Shown here one piece after another: positions 55,701 through 64,000 of a stretch of 64,000 nt of DNA. The notes under the pieces are model-generated. The model ran no database searches and had not been told where the DNA came from. It saw only the letters and a list, made by a program, of their open reading frames with translations. The DNA comes from Apteryx mantelli (taxonomy: Eukaryota; Chordata; Aves; Apterygiformes; Apterygidae): assembly GCF_036417845.1 (NCBI RefSeq), contig NC_089994.1, positions 15,270,001-15,334,000 on the forward strand, in the 5' to 3' direction. Both the position numbers and the translations under genes were made by a program. Position 1 is the first letter of the stretch. The number at the start of each line of letters is the position of its first letter.

Positions 55701-57849
55701 AGAGACCTGCTGTCTCTGGGGTGGAAAATCCCTGAAGTATGCTATGAAATCACTTGTCTGTTGTGGTTCTATCGAGACAGCTCTGCCCATAACCCCTGGC
55801 ATGCTCTGCAAAGCTGTTAATGGGATGGTGGCCTGTAATTCATTCAGGCACCAATTTCAGGGCTCGATATTGCTGCTTATAATGGCTTGATTGTGGGACA
55901 GTCTGGCCAAATGATCCGCGCTCGTAATTCTGTGTGGTGTGTCACTGAAAAGTCCACGAAATCTGCCATCTCTGTTGGCTTGTGAAATATTTTATGGGCC
56001 CCTGGACTCTGTGCTTATAAAAATCGATAACTTTTCATGGTTTTTTTCCGTAACAGCTTGCTTAAGCTCTCCCTTTCTTTTGAGTTGCTGATGTTGAAAG
56101 GCCTTGCCTTGTACGTTTATCTTAGCCATGATTTAAATTTTTTTTTTTCTTTTTAGCTGAATTGATCCAGGCTTTTGCACTGAGCACTCCGTCACTGTTG
56201 TTCTTCACCAGGATGTGTCTGGCTCAGGTTACGGCAGGAGAAAACTGGCCTTGGTGATGCTGTTGCCTGTTTATTTCAAGTCTCTGGGCTGGGGCTGTTA
56301 CAAACTCCTGTTCTGAGGCAAACTGCAGAGCTTAGAGGGGTTGAAGAGTTTTGAGTTTCTATTCAAGCATTGTGGTACCAGCTAACAAGAGGTTAAAGGA
56401 GCTGCTGGGAGTGACTGGCAGTAGCATGAAGCCAGTTTCTGCCAGCAGAATTGTGACCCCTTTAGCCCAATAATTTGGATATGGATATGTTAATTTATTC
56501 CTGCAATTTCTAGCCTTGTCTCCAAAAGCTGAAGTGCTCTGATGATCTTTGCTCCCTGTCAGACTCGAAAATGAAGCCTGAAGTGTACCAGGAACAGCTG
56601 TGCCCTCTGTGTTGGGTTATTATCCTTTCAGAATTTAATAACGTGACACCCCTCTTTACTGGATAGCTTGTCCTTCCCTCTAGGAACAGATCAATAGCAG
56701 ACCTTGTATCTGCTATTTGGATGTAATTGCTAGTGTCAGCTGATGTCTGGTGCTGTTTCTCCAAACAGCCCTGGGAAGTGTAGTAGGCTGCGAGGAGCAA
56801 GGATTTCTTTTCCGGGCTTGTGCTGCACTGCATCTGCAAGTGAGATGAAGGGACTGCTTTGGAGACGTTTCCCGGCTCCCTTCTCCTCTTGCTTGTGTTT
56901 TGCGATCTGTGGGCTATACACGAGGGAGAGGAAGGGAGAGAAGAAATGAACGCTCCAAAGACGATGGCAGATAACTGCACGAGCCCCAACGGCGCGTATA
57001 GATGACTCCAAGGAGGTTAAAGCTGACTGCTTAGCAATGGTCTTGGCCCGCAAAGCCTGCTGATTTCCATGGCTTAGCTGCAGATCAAGGAAGGGCTAGG
57101 GCTTGTGTGGGGAGCAGCAAGAGGGCTCTCCACTGCAAGCAATTACTCTTCCCGGGTCTTTAGAGGAATGGAACGGGGCAATTGCTGTACTTTCATGCAT
57201 ATAATCCCCCCGATGTCTGAGGAGGAAGTGCTTCGAGGGCAGGATATGTGAGTGCAGGTAGTAAAGGGGGGAGGTTTGCTCCAGGGCCACTTGTCCCCTG
57301 CCTGTTCCACTGTCTTCCTCACTCAGATTTCCTTCTCCCTGGTTGCAGGGACCTTTGCAGGGATATTTGGTTGGATGCATAGCTGCTTTGGGAAGGAGAG
57401 GAGGTGGGAGCTGAAGGTAATCTGAGGACTAATTTTCAAGGGAGCATCGCTGTTTAATGAGTGTGGGTTTGAGGTGAGGATTATGTGCATGAAAATACAG
57501 TACTTGGAAAATACAGGAATGTAGGGACTATAAAAAGTTAGCAGTATCTAGAACTAAAAAAATACTGTGTAAATAAATACTTCCTAGCAGTGAAATTGGC
57601 TTGTGTAATCCTACAAGGAAGCAGAAATACAGTGATTGATGGTTGGCTCCCTCCTGCTTTATCCCTAGATGCAGAATGCCATATAAATATGGTTGTCTTT
57701 TGGGATCATGCCCTCAAATGAAGGTATAATATTAGCTTATGGTATGTGTAGCTGACTGGGATGGAATTCCGGGGGATGACATCCTTGCCTCATTTAAGTC
57801 TGTGGCAAAACTCCCGTAGATGGAATCAAAGCCAGGCGCTTGCTCTGGG

Positions 57850-57901
57850 TATTTGTTTAATCACCCGGTCTCCAGAGAATGCAGAACTGCAGGGAAATGC
57901 A
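57850..57901 (+). repeat. 52-bp direct repeat, copy A
   Basis: This segment matches 59,049-59,100 at 50 of 52 positions, and flanking sequence is unrelated on both sides. The core includes GGTCTCCAGAGAATGC and CTGCAGGGAAATGC. Confidence 0.85.
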
Positions 57902-59048
57902 AGCCCTTTTCATTAAGAATACTTGATACCCATTTTCCTAGCTGAAAGCTGCATGCCATCCTGGGCATATTTTTGTTTATTTATAATACCTGCATTTGCA
58001 GCACTGCGCAAGTCATCTGGAGAATGGGATGAGTTCCTAAAACTCAGGGCGGGAGGGAGAAGGGAGAGTATTTGGAAATATAAAACCTGTCCTCTGCATC
58101 TGTGTGTACTTCCACAGGCCAGATCTGTGACCCACAGTTGGCCTGTGCTATTTACTGCACTTCCCCCTCTCTCTTTTTTGTATTTTCATCATAATCTCTA
58201 TTTTTGTACCCAATTAAACCGAGAGGTGGAGGGGAGAGCGGAACAAGACAGACGGATATAATGGGGCTAAATCCTGCCCAGCTGTTTTCTCAGCAGCCAT
58301 CCCCCTTACAATCCCAAGGCAATAAATGCTCCTCTTGAGGGTCCTGATGGTTAATGATGATTTGAAGAGCGCACACAAACATCTCAGCAGATGCAGGCAG
58401 CCTGCGAGATTCCGGTCGTGCAGAGAGCCCTGGGACCCCGCTCCTCTTGTATTCAGTGTGATGATAAATCATTCATAGCCTTAGCAAATGCAATTCTCTT
58501 CCTCGCTCTGCACATAAACAGTCCAGGACCCTGAAGAAAGCCTGCATTTGTAGTCCTCTGAGGATGAGGCAAGGGCTGTGACAGCTGGAAGGATCTTAAA
58601 TTAAAGTTACAGGAAGGGCTCTGAGTGCATAGGTGTAAAAGCAATTCTGTACGTGTGCTTTTTGTTTTGTAGCTGGCCCAGGATAATGAAGGGGGACTAG
58701 AGAAGTGTTCCTCTCATGTCCTGACAAATCAGTTATTGCTGTGCTTAGCCCTTCTTTGGTAGGGGTCTGGCTGCAAATATTGATCATGATGCTTTGTATG
58801 AGGCTCTCTGAGGGAGGTGTTAGCAATTTCACTGATGAGAGGAGAGTGACTGAGGTGAAGAAATGGAGGGACCCTGCAGGCCTGATATTAGTTGTGCAAA
58901 ACGCAGGTTCATGAAGGTCTCCTCCTTTTTGGTTTGTTACAGCCTGGAATTTGTGACACCTGGCTGGGTGGTGGGTGAGCCTGGAGCCAGCTAATAGCTT
59001 TGAGAAGAAGCCTTGCCCAGCCATGTTCCCAAAGCAAGGAAGAGCAGC

Positions 59049-59100
59049 TATTTGTTTAATCACCTGGTCTCCAGAGAATGCAAAACTGCAGGGAAATGCA
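59049..59100 (+). repeat. 52-bp direct repeat, copy B
   Basis: Second copy, 1,199 bases downstream in the same orientation, with two substitutions (one CCCGG to CCTGG, i.e. CpG to TpG; one G to A). The sharp boundaries and lack of homology outside suggest a short recent duplication or insertion, not decay of a longer repeat. Confidence 0.85.
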
Positions 59101-62100
59101 GCCATATTCACCTGAGATTATGTTGCAGAGCCAGTGTGAACATGGGTCTGGGGGAGGAATGGGACCCTATGTGGAGACTGAAACCTTGATGTGTGTTGCT
59201 TTGGGCCTGCTTTGAACACCTCTGCTCTCCAACGAAGCTGCAACCAGCATGGAATTGGCCCCAGCAACATTAGCATTTTTTTCCTTTCTGTGTGTGCAGT
59301 GTTTTAGCCGGTTGGTATTCTAGCTTTAATCCTCTGAAAACCCCAGATGGGAGGAATGCCCTTTGTGATTAAGAACTGCCAAGTCCAGCCAACATGTGCA
59401 AGAGAGGAGGGTCATTGGGCTGGAATAATTCTCTCTTGCTGTTTCAGACAGAAATCCTGCCCTCAGACTTTACTCCCTTCTGTGGCTGTGAACTAATTTG
59501 GGTTTCTGGCTATGAGTGTCGTACAGCAAAGCACTACAGGGAGAGGGAAAAACACACTTGCACCTACACATGCTCTAGAAATATGTCAGTCAAGCTTGCT
59601 GAGAAATTCAGGCCCAAGCATGACCTACTTTAAGACTGTTATAATCTGCAGGGGAATGCCCTCTGGATTAGACCAGCCTGATCCTATCAATTTGTGCTCC
59701 GGGCTGGAGGAAGCAGTAACCGAGTTACTTATTTTCCTCTTTTGCACATGAAGCCAGGGAAGACTTTTCGTGCTAGCTTCTCTCAAACGTGAGACCAGAG
59801 GAGGTGTGGTTGGCAAGTACAGCAGCCTGGGCCCTGCTTTTCCACCGTTGGGCTGTCCGTCTGTGCCGGGGAGCAGCAAAGCCTACCCTCCTCTGCGTCT
59901 GGGGCAGCTGGCCAGCAACGGCCCGAGCTGCCCTGGGAGTTGGTCCTGGGCACTGGAAGATGCCTCGGCTGGTCTCTCCAGTACCCTTTTGAGATTCGGC
60001 TGTTTGGATCTGCTTTTTTGGGTTTTCTGCTCTTTTTATCTAATCTGCTGCACTCTCACAGAGAGGCTTTAATAAAATGTGAGAAATTCTCCAGCCCGGC
60101 CTCTTTCCCCTCTCGTCACCAGCCGTTGTTTATGTAGGAGCTAGAACTCTTTATTTTCCCAACTAACAAATCACTTCCAGAGCTCAGCAAGGATGTACAT
60201 GTCCATAGCAAGAAGGAAATAAACAGGGAGGCTGTATTTAATTTCAACATCTGCCAGAAAGGGGGAGCCTAGCACTTGCCAAGGAAAGACTTTTGGAATA
60301 GAGGTGTACCACAGTTAATCTTCCAGGAGACTTTCTGAAAATAAAGAAGCTGGGATGGAAATAAAGCTCACTGAAAACCCCTGGCCGATGGGTGGCGATT
60401 AGCCTTTGATTTCAGACGTAGCATTGCCTTGGGTGACTGGGGGGCTCGTGCGGAGGCTTTTGTCATGTCTGCAGTTCCTGGCGCGGCAAGGAGCGAGGAG
60501 CAAGGGGTGTTTGGTGCGCCGGTGTGAATCGTTCAGCCAGACTTCAGAGAGATGTGGAAATGCCTAATCTGTCACTTTCAAAGAGAGAAGTAAAATATTC
60601 TGATAGATTCTAAATGGGATTGCATCTGCGGTGCCTATTCCACCGATGCCTTTGAGCTGTTCACTGATCTTTCTGATTGGGGTAATGCAGTGAGGAAGAT
60701 ACAGTATTCCCTTGAGGCGAGCAGCTTGTGAACATTACTGTTCAGTCAGCCTGAAAAAAAGCTCTATTGCAGACAGATTTAGACCAGCCTTTGTACACTG
60801 TGAGGCACAGTCTGACTTTCGGGAGTGGGCTTTGTCTGGAGGACAGGTGCACTTTGGGCTGAATTATATATACACTTTATATATCTTGTGTATACTGTTT
60901 TCATCTGCCGTCGGAGAGAGGCTCAGTGAAAGGGGCAGAGCAGACTGCGACAGGGCAGGTAAACCCTGGTGGTCCCGGGTGGTTTGTGGGTCCCAGCAGT
61001 AAGGAGTCTCTCTCCAGCAGGAATGCAGTCTTGCTTGCTCAGGCCCATCCGCTTTTGGCAGTTGTCCAAACACTTAATGAGCTGTCCTCAGCTAGACTGG
61101 GAAGGTGAGGGGGAAATAGATTCGTGAACAACCTGACTAGTATTGATTTTATTTATTTTATTTCTTCCCTCCTTCCTCTCCCCGGCTTTTACGTGTCCCA
61201 GCCAGGCTCCAGACTTCTGTTTACTAGCCCAGCATCTGTGGGTCATGTTCGCTGCTAGTAAAACTGGAGCGTGCTGATGGCACGTCTGTGAGGTGTGCTG
61301 AGGGGGCAGCCCCGGCATGGCTGCGGGACTTGCCGCACGTGTGGTCAGACCCACTTGATTGTCACCGCACAAGTCCGTTGGATGCAGTTTTCAAGGTGTA
61401 GAAATGCCAGGGATTGCACCTGGTGTTGGCCACTTGTTTTGCTATCCTACGTATTTCCATGCCTTAACACCTCAGTTTAAGTCCTCAGAGCCTGATCTTG
61501 CAGTGAAAGATACTGGGTAGTGTGTGTGGGGGGGTAGTACCAGGAGGCCTTTTAATCTGCATGTTATTGGGAACTTCTGAAGATGAGCAGTGGAGATTAG
61601 TGTCAGGTGGATAAGCAATCAGCCTTTTTGAATGTACTGTGAAAGTGCCTTCAAGGTTTTGTCTGCATTTCCCAAGTTCTCTAATAGCTTGCACTGATCT
61701 AGAGGGGATGTCACGTAGGAGTTCTTGGAACAGAGTGAATATGGAAAAGGGAGAGGATTTTCTGAAGGCATGGTACAGGTTGCTCTTGATGTCTCACAGA
61801 TACACTGGCGCATTTGCGAATATACCTTTTATCTCCGTTGTTGTGCGCTTCATGTCGATCCCTTGAGGAATTTCGGTGGAGTAGCTGGGATTGTACAACC
61901 TTCACACTAGATCTAGCTCTTCAGTGCTCCTCTGTAGTGGACATGTCTCAGGTGTTCATTGAATATCTTGCCTCCCAAGTGTCCTTCCAAGACCTTAGGC
62001 TCCTCCTGTCTTGCTTTGCAGAAGCAGCACAGCTGAAAACAGCAGTACATACCACAGAGTAAGTGCCTGCTGCTCGCTTGGTCATGCTGTGGGTCTGGGC

Positions 62101-64000
62101 TGCATCAAGGAGCTTTAAGAGAACCAAGCTGTAAACCTCTTGCCTAGCAACATGAAGGAGGTATCCTTAGAGATAACTAAGGAAGTGCATTGGAGGGGAT
62201 GTTTGGTACCCTGGCTGCTGTGGGAGAAGCGGGACTGCTTCCCATCACACCTTGAAGTTGTCCCACTCCTCAGCATTCAGCAGAAGTGAGTACAGATGGT
62301 GGTGTTCCTTGGACGCAGGCCCTCCTGTAAGGGCTTGCGCTGCTGTTTGGTGTGATCGTGTTTCATAGTTGTGCTTCTGGCTCGGATCCGTTGGGGGTGG
62401 GATGGGAGAGTGCCTCTGAGGCAGCTTCACAGCTGCAGCAGAAGAGCCTTGGTCACACCAGCAAAAGGAGCTTTTGGAGATGTCCTAGTGCTGGCAAGTT
62501 ACCGTCCCAAAGCATGTTATCGTAGGCTTTGCAGTGCAGTCTGCCAAATCCGGCTTAGTGTGGTCACAGCTGTTGGTTCAGCTGCCAAAAGAGAAGATGC
62601 AGAAGGGGAGGGGAGGAAGGAAAAGTTCTGTTTGAAAAATGGCAGTGACAGCAGGAGAGCAGCTAGGGTGAGGCCTATTGATTACACGCCTATCTCGATT
62701 TCTTTTGTGCCTCTGTTCGAAGGCACAGTGTGTGGACAAAGAAACCCTGTGCAGTGGTCTGAGGAGGGTGGTGGTAGAGCAGGGACTGGTGCAGCCTCTT
62801 GGAACTGAAGCCGCAAAGTCTGATCTGTTTGGTCTTGACCACACTTCACAAGAAATCCTCATTTCTTGGAGAGAGCAGAACATCCCAGGTGAGACCAGCT
62901 TCCTGGAAGAAAGAGCTTTGCTCTGTAATGTCTGAACTGTATAGTGAAGACAACTAGCATGTGGGTGTATTGAGTAGCTCTGAGATTTTGAGGGTGTCTT
63001 TGTGCATCGCTGTGGGAATCCATAAAGGTCCTATTCATGCAGCTGGCATTAGAAAACTTCAAGGACTGTTTTATGTAGGAAAGTAGTCTTGCCCCCAGAA
63101 AACAAGACTGACTCAGCAGCTGCACACAACTCAGTTGTACTGCCGCATGGTCTAGGATTTATCCATGTCTAAAATGCTGCTTTTAAAGAGTCTCTCAAGC
63201 CCTGAAATGCTTCCCCCCAAGCCACTTTGGCCATGTTCTTATTACCTATGTGGCCTTATCCTTCAGCTCTTTGCTTTCTAAATGCAGTACAGATTAGCTA
63301 CGTAGGACTTGCATTCCTTTTGGAGGTGGGCAGTGATGAATGTGAGCCATCTTGTGGATTGGGAAGCTGGGAAAGAGTATGAGAGTGGCTTACTTGCTTG
63401 GAAGCTGGGAGACTTGCGTTCTCCTGTTTCATGTTGTCTTGCCTGGTTATCCCTGCCAGTGCATTTGGGTCCCCCTTTTCATCAAAGGTGGCTGGTAATA
63501 GGCCCTTCAGTGTAAGGATAGTTTTGCTCCTCCATACAAGTACAGTGACGCCTTCCCTAATTCTGGCTGCGAGTTCTGTATACTCTTGTAATTGAACTGG
63601 AATTTGGGATCTGCAGGACTTGGCACTTGCAGGGCACTTGTTGTCTTAGAGCTGTGCAAAGATGAGTCTCTTGCAGCAGTCCCCTCCCCAGGTTATTTTG
63701 TGGCTGTTTACGTGTGTGCGAGAGCTGAGGGTTGCCTCGTCCTTGTTCCTAGAAAATGCCCCCTTTGCCGTTTTGGGAAGGAGTGAGAAGAAAGTGATGT
63801 GAACTGGAGAAAGAGGCTGGTGTCATAAGGGGGATTTGACAGCCGTTCTTGAACGGGCTCTCTGACTGGAAAACCTGGGTGTCCCTGACTGGAGGTCATG
63901 CAGGAGAAGAACAGTTCTGGGTGCGTGTAATCAGCGTGACCAATTGGTGGAAGCAGATTGCCTTACACTCTGTGCACCTCGTGCTAAAAATACCAGGGTG

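Larger units (their letters stand above)
52769..64000. other. Intron-like or intergenic noncoding sequence to the right edge
   Basis: Evenly moderate GC, low CpG, short unrecognisable frames. No tRNA, rRNA, microRNA hairpin or transposon was recognised. The only notable internal structure is the 52-bp duplicated segment listed below. Whether this is still intron of the 34-kb gene cannot be told from the sequence. Confidence 0.4.

Noticed and set aside
55926..55934. ATTCTGTG word resembling the CR1 3' terminal repeat
   Set aside because: Single copy with no tandem repetition and no upstream CR1-like sequence.
1..64000. CRISPR arrays, bacterial operons, integrated viral genes
   Set aside because: No evenly spaced direct repeats with unique spacers, no bacterial gene organisation, and no retroviral or other viral domain was seen. 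All tandem arrays are simple micro- or minisatellites.

Overview
This window looks like vertebrate, probably bird, nuclear DNA. It has no operons, no ribosome-binding-site spacing and no long plausible genes. It does have large CpG-rich tracts, microsatellites and minisatellites, intron-like T-rich sequence and a classical GC-box promoter. The high GC of the first half and the near absence of recognisable SINEs, LINEs or LTRs fit a bird (perhaps a microchromosome) better than a mammal. No diagnostic avian repeat such as a CR1 3' end was found, so another reptile is possible. No protein-coding gene is recognised with confidence, and no gene symbol is assigned.

Layout. Bases 1 to about 33,050 form an 'archipelago'. 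Long CpG-dense tracts alternate with shorter AT-rich blocks (100-1,200 bp) full of homeodomain-like TAAT/ATTA cores, octamer and TATA-like words. These blocks look like conserved noncoding regulatory elements embedded in a hypomethylated, Polycomb-type domain around a developmental regulator. The best blocks lie at 2,430-2,830, 3,440-3,830, 4,110-4,300, 4,670-4,990, 5,420-5,620, 6,870-7,120, 7,960-8,300, 8,640-9,800 (the largest), 10,840-11,480, 18,530-18,960, 21,240-22,060, 25,500-25,830, 26,890-27,240, 29,140-29,585 and 31,450-31,960. Conservation cannot be measured here; it is inferred from composition and motif content.

Bases 33,080-33,648 are a minisatellite of 18-bp units that grows into a 49-bp higher-order repeat. 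It is followed at once by a (GAGCC)10 tract and a strong CpG-island promoter (about 33,650-34,200). This has many GC boxes, a TATA-like TTTATAAA at 34,067 and a good splice donor at 34,217. The simplest reading is a plus-strand gene whose mostly noncoding first exon ends at 34,216, with intron 1 or other gene-internal sequence from there to the right edge.

Bases 34,217-64,000 are less CpG-rich and intron-like, with scattered microsatellites and homopolymers. A few acceptor/donor-bounded segments (42,032-42,112; 42,795-42,854; 46,777-46,810; 52,671-52,768) could be small exons, but none gives a recognisable protein. Two local sequence duplications stand out: about 150 bp at 29,838 and 30,968, and 52 bp at 57,850 and 59,049.

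The overall inference is a regulatory-element-rich region lying upstream of, and running into, the promoter of a long-intron gene. The neighbouring developmental gene whose enhancers these might be is not identifiable from the window.
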